Below the pieces are notes generated by a model that did no database searches, had not been told where the DNA came from, and saw nothing but the letters and a program-made list of their open reading frames with translations. 64,000 bases of DNA from Galbibacter pacificus. GTDB taxonomy: Bacteria; Bacteroidota; Bacteroidia; Flavobacteriales; Flavobacteriaceae. The DNA is taken from assembly GCF_029603165.1 (NCBI RefSeq), contig NZ_JAQSVC010000004.1, positions 1-64,000 on the forward strand. Direction: 5' to 3'. Position 1 is the stretch's first letter; every line of letters starts with the position of its first letter. The position numbers and the translations under genes were made by a program. Shown here in pieces: positions 41,196 through 50,964 of the stretch.

Positions 41196-41233
41196 TGATT
41201 TTTATATGCTCGTACGCAGGGAAAGGTAATAAA

Positions 41234-41695
41234 TCAATAATTATGGCTGCTAAGTTTTAATGCGGCAACCACAATATCTTTCCTGCTTATTTGTCCAACC
41301 AGTTTTCCGTGCTCCATGACGGGCAGGCGCCTTCTATGGCCCTTATAAAATCGGGACGCGGCATCAAAAATATTCATGTCGTGCGGTATCGTCTCTACGT
41401 CTTTCGTCATGAAATTTTCAACATTTTTCTCAAGAATGGGCATATTAAAATAACGGCTTTCAGAAATTTGTTTCATACAATCGGCTTCAGAAATAATCCC
41501 CATTAAATGTCCATATTCATTACATACGGGGCCTCCCGAAATCCGATGTTTTATAAACAGCTCCATAACTTCCAATATGGATTGTTCAGGTCTAAATAAA
41601 ACTAAATTCTTAGTCATATAATCTTCGACTAGAATCGGAGCCTTGTATTCTTTCTTTTGCTCTTCCCGTGCTCCCTGAAAACTTTTAATGCCCAT
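41234..41695 (-). CDS. CBS-pair domain protein
   Basis: The 153-residue protein consists of two CBS domains (about 24-80 and 88-150) after a short charged N-terminus. YMTKNLVLFRPEQSILEVME and FMTKDVETIPHDMNIFDAAS start the two halves. Stand-alone CBS pairs usually bind adenosine nucleotides and regulate a partner; none is obvious here. It converges with the zinc-ribbon relic. Confidence 0.9.
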   Translation of the reverse strand: MGIKSFQGAREEQKKEYKAPILVEDYMTKNLVLFRPEQSILEVMELFIKHRISGGPVCNEYGHLMGIISEADCMKQISESRYFNMPILEKNVENFMTKDVETIPHDMNIFDAASRFYKGHRRRLPVMEHGKLVGQISRKDIVVAALKLSSHNY

Positions 41696-41872
41696 ATGTA
41701 TCCTTTTTTTAAGTTTGGTGTAAACTATAAAGTTAATGAATTTTTGCTAATTAAAATATATTATTCTTAATGAAATAGTTAATTTTTATCAATTTGTTAA
41801 ATTTATAAGCTTCGCAAAATTATTAATACTTTAATTTTTATAATTACATTTATAATGGCCAAAAAAAATTGA

Positions 41873-44143
41873 ATGAAAAACCTTACTTCCATTTTAACGT
41901 TTATTGTTTTTGTTGCATTAGCCACCTGGCGCTTCTATAATTTAATGCCGCAAGCGGAATATGCTCCTAAAGAAATTTCGACCGAAAATGTTTTAAAACA
42001 CATTAAAACAATTTCCAAAAACCCTCATTTTGTAGGGACTGAAGCTCATAAAGTAGTAAAACAATACATTGTCTCTCAATTACAGGGCATAGGCCTAAAA
42101 ACAGTGGTGCAGCAAGGGTATACCAGCGGAGACTGGGGAAATTTAAGTAAGGCCGAAAATATTATTGCAACAATAAAAGGAACCGGAAATAGCCAAAAGG
42201 CACTCGTGCTCATGTCTCATTACGACAGTAACCCACATTCTTCCCTTGGTGCAAGCGACGATGCCGTTGGGGTAAGCATAATTTTGGAAGCCGTTAAAAG
42301 TTTTATTGAAAAAGACAAAGCACCTAAAAACGATATCATTATACTATTTACAGATGCCGAAGAACTTGGGCTAAACGGGGCTCAGCTTTTTGTAAAAGAG
42401 CATCCATTGGCGCAAAAAATCGGACTTATTTTAAATTTTGAGGCCCGGGGAAGTGGCGGTCCAAGCTATATGCTTATTGAAACAAACGGCGGCAACAAAA
42501 ACATGATTGAAAGTTTCAATAATTCAGGAGTACAGTTTCCCGTAGCAAACTCGCTGGCTTATAGCATTTATAAAATGCTACCAAACGATACCGATTTAAC
42601 AGTATTTAGGGAAGATGCCGATGTTGAAGGATTCAACTTTGCTTTTATCGACGACCATTTTGATTATCATACAGCAAACGATAGTTACGAAAGGGTTAAC
42701 AAGAAAACGGTTCAGCACCAAATATCTTACCTCCTCCCCTTGCTGGACTATTATGCCAATTATAATTTAAATGGAATCAAGGCCAATACGGATTATATTT
42801 ATTTCGATTTTCCCGTTTTTAACTTTGTATACTATCCATTTAGCTGGATTTTCCCGATGCTTATCCTTGCCATAGTACTGTTAATTGTTTTTGTAATTAT
42901 AGGAATTAAAAATAAAAAGTTAACGGGAAAGGGTATGTTTAATGGTTTCCTTGCTTTTTTTATATCGTTTATCCTAGCCGGATTAATAGGCTATTTTTGT
43001 TGGCCCGCCTTAAAAAGCATATACCCACAATATGCCGATATTCTACAGGGGTTTACATACAATGGGCATTTTTATATTGCCGGATTTACGGCATTAGCTT
43101 TTGGCATTAATTTTTATATATACTCAAAATTTAAAAAAACTACTACATCAGAGTTGTTAATAGCACCCATTTTCATGTGGATACTTATTTGCTGTGCAAC
43201 AGCCATGTATTTAAAAGGCGCCAGTTTTTTTATAATTCCTGTTTATGGGGCATTGGCGGCCTTGTTCATATCCATTAATAAAAAGAGAAAAAAGTCGGCA
43301 ACATTATTTTTAATCATTCTTTGTGTGCCCGCCCTTTGGATTATTGCTCCCCTAATACAAATGTTCCCTGTAGGTTTGGGCTTAAAAGTATTGGTGTCTT
43401 CTTGTATTTTAAGCGTTTTGCTTTTTGGTCTGCTATTACCCGTTTTTGGATCGTACAAAAACAAAAAAACCTTTTCGTTACTAAGCTTTGTCGTATGTGC
43501 TTTTTTTTTGGTAGCAGCTCATTTCCAATCGGGTTTTACCAAAGAAAGGCCACATCCAGCCAGCCTTGTTTATATGCTCGATGCCGATACCAACAAAGCA
43601 GAATGGGCAACTTACAACCATATTTTAGACCCATGGACAGCACAATATTTAGGGGATGAAAAACAAAAACCCGGTCCCGGCAATGATTTTAGCAGCAAAT
43701 ACGGCACTGGATTTTCATATATTTCCAAAGCGCCGCTTAAAAATATCCCGCCACCCGATATTGCTATCATTTCCGACACCATTTATACCGATAAAAGACA
43801 TGTAACTCTTTGCGTTACACCGCGCAGAAATGTTAATAGGTTGGAAGTTCTAACTAATGATGTAGAAATAGTAAGCTGTACCGCAAATGGAATTGCATTA
43901 AGTAACGATTTTTTAAAAAACAGAAACCAACGCCTTTTAACACATTTTATAAGCAACAACGAATACACAGAGCTAAATTTGGTATTTAACAGCAAGGATA
44001 AACCTCAACTAATTTTTTATGAAGCCTCAAACAATTTGTTGAGCCACCCTTTGTTTAGTGTACCAAAAAGACCCGACAACAGTATCCCCATGCCTTTTGT
44101 TTTAAACGATGCCATTGTAACCAAAAAAACATTACAATTATAA
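41873..44143 (+). CDS. M28 family metallopeptidase with C-terminal membrane domain
   Basis: The 756-residue protein begins with a membrane anchor (ILTFIVFVALATWRF). A zinc aminopeptidase domain (about 60-300) follows with ligands and catalytic residues in MSHYDSNPHSS, GASDDAVGV, TDAEELGLNG, NFEARGSGG and HFDYHTANDS. About eight hydrophobic segments (about 305-560) and a soluble C-terminal domain complete it, as in eukaryotic ERMP1-like and bacterial relatives. The stop overlaps the next start as TAATG, implying translational coupling. Confidence 0.9.
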   Translation: MKNLTSILTFIVFVALATWRFYNLMPQAEYAPKEISTENVLKHIKTISKNPHFVGTEAHKVVKQYIVSQLQGIGLKTVVQQGYTSGDWGNLSKAENIIATIKGTGNSQKALVLMSHYDSNPHSSLGASDDAVGVSIILEAVKSFIEKDKAPKNDIIILFTDAEELGLNGAQLFVKEHPLAQKIGLILNFEARGSGGPSYMLIETNGGNKNMIESFNNSGVQFPVANSLAYSIYKMLPNDTDLTVFREDADVEGFNFAFIDDHFDYHTANDSYERVNKKTVQHQISYLLPLLDYYANYNLNGIKANTDYIYFDFPVFNFVYYPFSWIFPMLILAIVLLIVFVIIGIKNKKLTGKGMFNGFLAFFISFILAGLIGYFCWPALKSIYPQYADILQGFTYNGHFYIAGFTALAFGINFYIYSKFKKTTTSELLIAPIFMWILICCATAMYLKGASFFIIPVYGALAALFISINKKRKKSATLFLIILCVPALWIIAPLIQMFPVGLGLKVLVSSCILSVLLFGLLLPVFGSYKNKKTFSLLSFVVCAFFLVAAHFQSGFTKERPHPASLVYMLDADTNKAEWATYNHILDPWTAQYLGDEKQKPGPGNDFSSKYGTGFSYISKAPLKNIPPPDIAIISDTIYTDKRHVTLCVTPRRNVNRLEVLTNDVEIVSCTANGIALSNDFLKNRNQRLLTHFISNNEYTELNLVFNSKDKPQLIFYEASNNLLSHPLFSVPKRPDNSIPMPFVLNDAIVTKKTLQL

Positions 44144-44955
44144 TGACAAAAAAAATTGCCATATTGGGTTGCGGATGGTTGGGCTTACCGCTCGCCATTT
44201 CGCTGGAGAAGAAAAAACATCAAATAAATGGGGCCACAACAAGCGTGGATAAAATACTTATTCTGGCCAGGCATAATATTAATCCGTTTTTAATAGCTGT
44301 ACACCAACAGCATATTGAAGGGAATATTAGTTATTTTTTAAAAGATATAGACATTCTAATAATAAACATCCCGCCACGTATTAAAAAAAATTCAGGACAG
44401 AAGTACGTTTCTAAAATTCAAACACTCTCAAAAAAAATAGAACAATCTGGAGTTAAAAAAGTAATATTTGCAAGCAGTTCTTCTGTGTATGCCAGCAAAA
44501 ACGATATTGTTGATGAAAACACGCCTCCATCGCCCGAAACCGAAAGCGGGAAACAAATATTGGCTTCTGAAAAAATTTTAAGTAACAACCCGCATTTTAA
44601 AACAACAATTATAAGGTTTGCAGGGCTTTATGGCAACGACAGGCACCCAGTAAATTCCCTTTCGGGAAGAAAAAATATTGCTAATCCACGGGCACCCGTA
44701 AATTTAATCCATCTTACAGATTGTATAGGAATTATCAATGCTGTAATCGATAAAGAAATATGGGGTAGAACATTTAATGCCGTGGCACCGCAACATCCGG
44801 AAAGAAAAGATTTCTATGTTGAAAAAGCCCACAAAATGGGTGTTTTACCTCCAATATTTAAAGAAACTACAAAAACGAAAGGAAAAACCGTTACCTCAAT
44901 ATTAATTAACAAATATTTAGATTACCATTTTGCTTTTCCAGACCTTTCTGATTAA
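44143..44955 (+). CDS. NAD(P)-dependent epimerase/dehydratase-like SDR protein
   Basis: The 270-residue protein has an N-terminal nucleotide-binding motif of atypical form (AILGCGWLGLPLA). FASSSSVYASK provides the Ser and the Tyr region. It resembles YeeZ-like extended SDR proteins, whose substrates are unknown. It is coupled to the M28 peptidase gene by a one-base overlap, which suggests linked expression although no functional link is evident. Confidence 0.82.
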   Translation: MTKKIAILGCGWLGLPLAISLEKKKHQINGATTSVDKILILARHNINPFLIAVHQQHIEGNISYFLKDIDILIINIPPRIKKNSGQKYVSKIQTLSKKIEQSGVKKVIFASSSSVYASKNDIVDENTPPSPETESGKQILASEKILSNNPHFKTTIIRFAGLYGNDRHPVNSLSGRKNIANPRAPVNLIHLTDCIGIINAVIDKEIWGRTFNAVAPQHPERKDFYVEKAHKMGVLPPIFKETTKTKGKTVTSILINKYLDYHFAFPDLSD

Positions 44956-45293
44956 ATCAAGTTAAAATCCTTAACACAGCGACTATTTTCTAGTTAAATA
45001 TTGGTTAAACACGATAAAAAATAACAACAGTACACAGGGCATTTAGTAATTTTATAATGTAAAAGAAACGAAATATTTGTTTTTCATTTTTAGAAAACTT
45101 AGAAGATAAAGTTAGGTTAGGTTTTTAAGTTAGTTTAGATTAGTTTATTAAAAAGGAGAATTGTTTTATATGGTTCTCCTTTTTTTTTTATTGTTGCAAC
45201 AATTCTACCTTCCAATTGAAAAAAATTAATAGATTTGGCACATTAAACAAAACACTTATTACTTAACAAGTTGCAATTTTATATTTACAAATA
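44956..45293 (+). other. Intergenic region with possible small transcript
   Basis: No gene is seen in these 338 bases. A strong terminator at 45150-45189 lies about 195 bp after the SDR gene, unusually far for its terminator. The stretch from about 45060 is rich in TTAG repeats (GTTAGGTTAGG, AGTTAGTTTAGATTAG). A short RNA ending at the terminator is possible but no exact -7 element was found. Confidence 0.3.
45150..45189 (+). terminator. Strong Rho-independent terminator
   Basis: Arms AAAAAGGAGAA (45150-45160) and TTCTCCTTTTT (45174-45184) pair perfectly over 11 bp, followed by a run of T to 45189. Confidence 0.9.
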
Positions 45294-46025
45294 ATGTTTT
45301 CTACTATGAAAAATTTATTCATTGCGTTGTTTTTAGCAACCACAATGCCTGCTTTTTCCCAAAGCAACCAAGCACTTGCCCAACATTACGAAGCCTTTTA
45401 TAAACAAATGAAAAAACAAGGCGATGTAAGAGGCGTTATAAATGCACTGACCCACCTAAATGTACTCAACCCAACAGAAACCAGAAAAGACACATTGGCC
45501 TTCTTTTACAGCAATTCCGGTCAGCATGTACAGGCAATAAACCTTCTTGGGACCGAAAAAGACACCAAAGCATCAGATTTGGCCGTGGAAGTAAAAGCCC
45601 GGTCTTTAAAGGCCCTTAACCAGCCACAGTTGGCCGTTCAACAATTTGATATTATGTTCTCGCGTGAAGCAGATGTATATACCGCTTACGACTTAGTTGA
45701 CCTGAATTTACAAATAGGAAAAACCGTAGAAGCCCAAACCTATATAAAATATGGCCTGGAACATACAACCAACGAAGATATGCTCCCCTTTTATGAGGCC
45801 AACCCACCATACCAAGTTCCATTGAAGGCCGCTTTTAAATATCAGGAAGGCTTACTAAAATACAATGAAGATAAAACCAATATAGACGAAGCCATAAAAC
45901 CTATTGATGAAGCCATTGTTATGGCCCCCAACTTTAAATTGGCAAAGCAGATACGGGAACTTTTACTAAACCAAAAAGAAGCTGCCGAACAACAAAAGCC
46001 CCAAACCCCGACCGAAGATAAATAG
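45294..46025 (+). CDS. Secreted TPR-like protein of unknown function
   Basis: The 243-residue protein (239 if Met5 at 45306 is used) has a signal peptide (LFLATTMPAFSQS). The mature part is helical, with TPR-like pairs: GDVRGVINALTHLNVLNP, VEVKARSLKALNQPQLAVQQ, DEAIKPIDEAIVMAPNFKLA. The tail is Gln/Pro/Glu-rich. It probably binds other proteins in the periplasm. It is monocistronic and ends at a bidirectional terminator. Confidence 0.8.
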   Translation: MFSTMKNLFIALFLATTMPAFSQSNQALAQHYEAFYKQMKKQGDVRGVINALTHLNVLNPTETRKDTLAFFYSNSGQHVQAINLLGTEKDTKASDLAVEVKARSLKALNQPQLAVQQFDIMFSREADVYTAYDLVDLNLQIGKTVEAQTYIKYGLEHTTNEDMLPFYEANPPYQVPLKAAFKYQEGLLKYNEDKTNIDEAIKPIDEAIVMAPNFKLAKQIRELLLNQKEAAEQQKPQTPTEDK

Positions 46026-46042
46026 AAGTAACCGTTATAAAT

Positions 46043-46086
46043 AAAAAGAGGTGTTTAAAAATTAATTTTTAAACACCTCTTTTTTT
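46043..46086. terminator. Bidirectional terminator, perfect 42-bp palindrome
   Basis: Positions 46043-46084 form a perfect palindrome with the centre ATTAAT and stem parts AAAAAGAGGTGTTTAAAAA and its complement. T-tracts occur on both strands. It separates the TPR-like and M13 peptidase genes. Confidence 0.93.
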
Positions 46087-46098
46087 AGGCAGCTACTT

Positions 46099-48174
46099 TT
46101 ACCAAATTTTAACGCGTTCTTTTGGAGCTACATACATATCGTCTCCTTCTTGAATATCGAATGCGGTATAAAATGCATCAATATTAAGCAACGGTTGAGT
46201 GGCCCTGTACATTCCAGGTGAATGCGGATCGGTTTTTATCCTATTTCTTAAGGCTTCATCGCGCATTTTTGTTCTCCATACGGTTGCCCACGACATAAAG
46301 AAGCGTTGTTCGGGGGTAAATCCGTCAATGTTTCCGGGGTTGCCATGTTCCTTTAAATACATTTGAAGCCCGTCGTAGGCAGCGTTTACACCGCCAAGGT
46401 CGCCAATGTTTTCTCCTAAGGTGAACTTTCCATTAATAAATACTTCAGGCAATACTTCAATTCTACTGTATTGAGATGCCAATGAATCGCCCAAGGCGTT
46501 GAACTGGGTTAGATCTTTGTCGGTCCACCAGTTTACCAAATTTCCATCGGCATCATAATCGGCACCGCTATCATCAAAGCCATGAGAAATTTCATGACCA
46601 ATTACGGCTCCCATTCCGCCATAATTTACAGCGGCATCGGCCGTAAAATTAAAGAAAGGAGGCTGAAGAATAGCCGCAGGGAAAACAATTTCGTTGTATG
46701 ATGGATTATAATATGCATTAACTGTTTGTGGAGACATGTACCATTCGCTCTTGTCTACCGGCTTTCCCAGTTTATCTATTGTCCTGTTAAAATTCCATTG
46801 AGCAACGTTTAACCCGTTTTGAAAATAAGAACCTTTTTCTTGTGCAGTATTTACTTCCAGTGCAGAATAATCCTTCCATTTGTCTGGATATCCTACCTTA
46901 ATAGTTGTTTTCTCAATTTTTTCAATCGCTTTCTTTTTGGTTGCTTCATCCATCCATGGCAAAGCATTAATCCTAACTTCGTAAGCTTTTATAATATTGG
47001 AAATCATTTCTTTTGCCTCGGCTTTGGCTTCGGGTGGGAATTTTTTATCAACATATAATTTCCCCAATGCTTCTCCAACCGACCTATTTACCTTTTGCAA
47101 TGCTCTTTTTTCTAGAGGCTCTTGTTCTTTCGCCCCTCTTAATTCCTTGCTGTAAAAATTCCAATCGGCCCTATCTATTTCGGTGGTAAGGGAATTTGCT
47201 GCACCGTTCAACATTGACCAGCACAAATATGCTTTCCAGTCGTCTACGCTTCCAGCACCAAATACATCCTCCAATGATTTTGTGTAAGCTACTTGGCTAA
47301 TATCTACGGTATCTACCACCGATGCCCCGATAGCGCCGAGGTATGCTTTCCAGTCTATTGAAGGAACCATTTTTTGAAGATCGGCAACCGCTGTAGGGTT
47401 ATAGGTAGTCTTTGGGTCGCGACGTTCTACTTTATCAAGCATTGTCTTTGCCAATTGTGTTTCGAATGCTAAAATTTGATTGGCTTGTTTGCCTGCTTCC
47501 GTTTCATTGTACCCAATAAATTGAAGCATCTTGGTAATATGTGCCACATATTTTTCTCTTATTTCTTTAGTAGCTTCATCTTCTTCTAAATAATAATCCC
47601 TATCGGGAAGGCCTAATCTTCCGGCTCCTAAACCTGCCCTATTTTTGTTACTATCTTTTGCATCGGCACCTACCCCGAAACTAAAAAATACCGCCCCGGT
47701 ATATGGCGTCATTTCGGTAATGTATGCTTGTAGGTCTTTTATGTTCTTTATGGCATCAATCTTTTCAAGATATGGCTTTAAAGGGGCTACACCTTGCTCG
47801 TTCCTGGAAACTGTGTCCATAATGGACTGGTATAAACGAACTGCCTTTGCCTGATCTGATTTTGGATCTAGATTTGGGTCTTTTTCTGCTTCATTTAAAA
47901 TTTTCAGGGCATCATTATCGGTTTGTTCCCTAAGCTCGTTAAAACTGCCCCAAGTTGTTTTATCGTTTGGAATTTTTGTTTCATCCAGCCATTTACCGTT
48001 TACATACCTAAAAAAATCTTGTTTCGGACTTACGGTTGTATCCATATAAGAAAGGTTAATACCGGGTATTTCTTTTACTTCGGCCACCTCTTTTTTCTTT
48101 TCGGTCTCACAGGACATAAATAGCAAAACCGATACAAGCCCATACAAAATGGGTTGTTGAATAATTAACTTCAT
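46099..48174 (-). CDS. M13 family (PepO/neprilysin-type) metallopeptidase lipoprotein
   Basis: The 691-residue protein has a lipoprotein signal (VLLFMSC). The M13 plan is clear: an N-terminal helical domain (DFFRYVNGKWLDETKIPNDK) and the zinc motif HEISH in AVIGHEISHGFDDSGA (about residue 526) with NAYYNPSYNEIVFPAAI before it. The third ligand Glu is in GENIGDLGG and the C-terminal motif is DPHSPGMYRATQPLLN. It cleaves short peptides in the periplasm or at the surface. Length is normal. Confidence 0.95.
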   Translation of the reverse strand: MKLIIQQPILYGLVSVLLFMSCETEKKKEVAEVKEIPGINLSYMDTTVSPKQDFFRYVNGKWLDETKIPNDKTTWGSFNELREQTDNDALKILNEAEKDPNLDPKSDQAKAVRLYQSIMDTVSRNEQGVAPLKPYLEKIDAIKNIKDLQAYITEMTPYTGAVFFSFGVGADAKDSNKNRAGLGAGRLGLPDRDYYLEEDEATKEIREKYVAHITKMLQFIGYNETEAGKQANQILAFETQLAKTMLDKVERRDPKTTYNPTAVADLQKMVPSIDWKAYLGAIGASVVDTVDISQVAYTKSLEDVFGAGSVDDWKAYLCWSMLNGAANSLTTEIDRADWNFYSKELRGAKEQEPLEKRALQKVNRSVGEALGKLYVDKKFPPEAKAEAKEMISNIIKAYEVRINALPWMDEATKKKAIEKIEKTTIKVGYPDKWKDYSALEVNTAQEKGSYFQNGLNVAQWNFNRTIDKLGKPVDKSEWYMSPQTVNAYYNPSYNEIVFPAAILQPPFFNFTADAAVNYGGMGAVIGHEISHGFDDSGADYDADGNLVNWWTDKDLTQFNALGDSLASQYSRIEVLPEVFINGKFTLGENIGDLGGVNAAYDGLQMYLKEHGNPGNIDGFTPEQRFFMSWATVWRTKMRDEALRNRIKTDPHSPGMYRATQPLLNIDAFYTAFDIQEGDDMYVAPKERVKIW

Positions 48175-48333
48175 GTTTTTAATATTTGATTAGTTTTGTT
48201 ATGAATCTCCGCAATTTAAAACAATTTGTTAACTGTAGTTGCTAACCGTTTATAAATTAACACTTTGTTAAGAAGTATGCGTTTTATATTTATTTTGATG
48301 GTGGAAAAGGTGCGATATACCAAATAAAAAAGG

Positions 48334-48855
48334 TTATTCGGCATCCTTTCCTTCCAGAAATTCTTTATAAAGTTTGCTTTTTAGGGTCTCCGAGAGTTGT
48401 AGCCTTACCGCATTGTATGCATCTAAAACCCTTTTTCGGGATATATTTATAGAATCCAGCGGGGAGTTCTCGTCCAAGCGGGTTTTAAATTGCTCGGTAA
48501 ACGTAGTTAAAACCACCAATCGGCTTCTTACGGCGGGAACATTAAATTTTTGCGGAAACAAAGAGTCTTTTTCAATTTCACCATCCAAGCGGATGAATTC
48601 CTCTGCAAAATAAGTGAGGTCTCCACTGTTTTGGCGTTGAAACTTTTCCATTAAAGTACTAAGCTCCTTAAAAGTTTTCCATTTATTTATTTCTTCAAGT
48701 TTTTCCTTACTTATTTTATTAATGGCCGGCAAACTGGAATAGCTCACTTCTGTGGTTGTTTCTTCCGAATTATTTTTGTCCTGTTTATCGTCGCTTCCAC
48801 AATTATACATTACCAAGCATATGCCAATAATTAATATGTACTTAATAGTTCTCAA
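48334..48855 (-). CDS. Hypothetical lipoprotein
   Basis: I do not recognise this 173-residue protein. It has a lipobox (VMYNCGS), an acidic linker (DDKQDKNNSEE) and a mostly helical domain (EEINKWKTFKELSTLMEKF, VRSRLVVLTTFTEQFKTRL). It is about 115 bp upstream of the GH43 gene stop on the same strand and 159 bp from M13, so it may be its own unit. Confidence 0.7.
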   Translation of the reverse strand: MRTIKYILIIGICLVMYNCGSDDKQDKNNSEETTTEVSYSSLPAINKISKEKLEEINKWKTFKELSTLMEKFQRQNSGDLTYFAEEFIRLDGEIEKDSLFPQKFNVPAVRSRLVVLTTFTEQFKTRLDENSPLDSINISRKRVLDAYNAVRLQLSETLKSKLYKEFLEGKDAE

Positions 48856-48970
48856 AGAAAGTTATTTTGTTTACGGGTTTCAAAGATAATAGAGTAAAAC
48901 AAAATAACCTTCATTTTGAGTTTAATTTAACCTGTACACAAGGTTATATGGGAACGGTTTAATTTTAGTA

Positions 48971-50797
48971 CTATTCCGTATAAAGTATTTTGCTTTTTTT
49001 AGAAATGCCATTTTCGTTGAAGGCCTCCACTTGATAATAATAGCTTTGATCTGTATTCAATGCCCTTAATTCGTAATTTGGACTGTCGTAGATTAATGCC
49101 GAAAGATTTAATTTATCTTTGGATATTCCCCAATAAATTACATATCCGGTTGCGTCTTTATCTTCGTCCCAGGTAAGCATGGTGTTTCTCCTGTCTTCTT
49201 GGCGCACTGCCTTAAAATGCGAAGGTGTTTTGGGAGCTTTTCCTTGTCCGTTGCCAAAAACCCGCAATTCTGAAATAGAAAGGTATTCATTGGTGCAATA
49301 TACGTGGTTGTATTTTATATACCTGGCCTCTACGGGCTGCTTCAACTCTATGTACCCATGTGGCATGTCCCTATTGTTTTTGGAATAATCTGCAATGGTT
49401 TGCCATTTTTTCCCATCTAAGGAAGCTTCTATGGTAAAACGTTGTTTTAAGGTATCGGGACGACCAAATATTTTACTTTTATAATCTTGAAAATTTATTT
49501 GAATTGCCTTTACGTCCATGGGCTTTTCCATGTCCATTTGCACGTAAATGGAATCGTTGTTGGCTGCCGAAACCCAATAAGACCGTATTTCTTCATCGTT
49601 GATCTTTTCTATTTCAAAGCCGTGAATTTGTTCCTGCATATACCCTTTTTCGCTTTCATCTACCACTTTGTTTTCGCCTTCGACTAAAGGAGAATTTGTT
49701 GTTACGGGCTTTTTGTAAGATAATAGCATCCATCCCGTAAAACGTTCCTTATGGTCTTTTACATTCGTTCCCGGTAAATAATGCGGATAATCGCCATAAG
49801 CGGTATTTACGTACATTTGTCCGTTATCTTCAAAACCGGCAGGATACATGCCCAGTCTTCTCTCGAACTTGTAATTAACAGAAATAGCCATTGTTGAATA
49901 GTGCCAATAATTACCATTGTTGTCTTTAACGGTACTTCCATGACCCGACCCCTTTAAAAAGCCTCCGGGCTTGTATGATATTGGATTATATGGGGCATAG
50001 GTGAAAGGGCCCAATGGGTTTTTACTGGTATAAACACCGTCGGCATAAACATTCCATTGCGTTCCCGGTGCTCCATATTCTAAATAATAAATATCTCCGT
50101 GCTTAACCATCCATGGGCCTTCAATAAAAGGTTTTATATCCGATTTATGGTCTTGCCCAAAACGTTCCCAACCATGTTTGTCTGGATGTAGGTTGAATAA
50201 ATCTTTTTGTTCTCCTTTCGGAATATAATAATTGGCAGTATCGAGTTCTACACCATGAATAGGCCATTTATTTGAAGATTCTTCGTAAAGGTAAACCCGA
50301 TTATCGTCATCGACAAAAAGGTCCGGATCTTGTACCCCGTTGGGAACGTTTATTACGGCATAATTGGTTTTCCAGTCGCCAAGGTCCGGGTTGTCTGTTT
50401 CTATAACGGCCCCTCTTCCGGATGGGTCCCCCAATACTAATATTTTTCCGTTTCTAACCATAGCGGCCGGTGCATTGCAACCATTGAAGTACCAACTTTG
50501 CGGATCGATAAACTTCCAATCGCTCATATCGGTTGAAGTCCAATACCCATGAGACCGGGTAACGAACATATAATATTTCCCCTTGAAGTTCACCACCGCG
50601 GGATCGGCCCCAGAACGGTATGAAACATTGCTATTACCCCTATAATGCGACATATAGGAATAATCTATATCGATAGGGTTGCAATAGGTTTTGTATTCTT
50701 TTTTTGAAAGGTTTGTTTGTGCTTGTAACGATAGCGATGAAAGTAAGATTATTGAAAACAATGCGTACTTCCATGACTGCTTAAAAATATAGATCAT
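48971..50797 (-). CDS. GH43 family glycoside hydrolase with discoidin and fibronectin type III domains
   Basis: The 608-residue protein has a signal peptide ending SLQAQ. The five-bladed GH43 propeller (about 35-345) shows the catalytic Asp in SGADPAVV, the pKa-modulating Asp in VQDPDLFVDDD and the acid Glu in FIEGPWMVKHGDIYYLEY. An F5/8 type C domain (about 370-510: VDVKAIQINFQDYKS, ARYIKYNHVY, SISELRVFG) and a fibronectin type III domain (about 515-608) follow. GH43 enzymes are mostly arabinosidases, xylosidases or galactosidases. No susCD pair is nearby, so this is an isolated enzyme gene. Confidence 0.92.
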   Translation of the reverse strand: MIYIFKQSWKYALFSIILLSSLSLQAQTNLSKKEYKTYCNPIDIDYSYMSHYRGNSNVSYRSGADPAVVNFKGKYYMFVTRSHGYWTSTDMSDWKFIDPQSWYFNGCNAPAAMVRNGKILVLGDPSGRGAVIETDNPDLGDWKTNYAVINVPNGVQDPDLFVDDDNRVYLYEESSNKWPIHGVELDTANYYIPKGEQKDLFNLHPDKHGWERFGQDHKSDIKPFIEGPWMVKHGDIYYLEYGAPGTQWNVYADGVYTSKNPLGPFTYAPYNPISYKPGGFLKGSGHGSTVKDNNGNYWHYSTMAISVNYKFERRLGMYPAGFEDNGQMYVNTAYGDYPHYLPGTNVKDHKERFTGWMLLSYKKPVTTNSPLVEGENKVVDESEKGYMQEQIHGFEIEKINDEEIRSYWVSAANNDSIYVQMDMEKPMDVKAIQINFQDYKSKIFGRPDTLKQRFTIEASLDGKKWQTIADYSKNNRDMPHGYIELKQPVEARYIKYNHVYCTNEYLSISELRVFGNGQGKAPKTPSHFKAVRQEDRRNTMLTWDEDKDATGYVIYWGISKDKLNLSALIYDSPNYELRALNTDQSYYYQVEAFNENGISKKSKILYTE

Positions 50798-50964
50798 GAT
50801 ATGGCAGTATTAAAAATATAAGTGAGCTTCGAAACTACTTAAAAGTTATATTTGCCCCCAAAGAATATGGTACATCAAAACTACATCAAGTATTCATTTG
50901 ATTATGTATTAATCCCTAACAAGCTTGCAATAAAACAATTACAGACACCCCTTGTTATATTCTA

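Noticed and set aside
50847-50854. TATATTTG promoter-like motif on the plus strand
   Set aside because: It matches the -7 consensus, but no gene or terminator follows on that strand, so it may be chance in AT-rich DNA.
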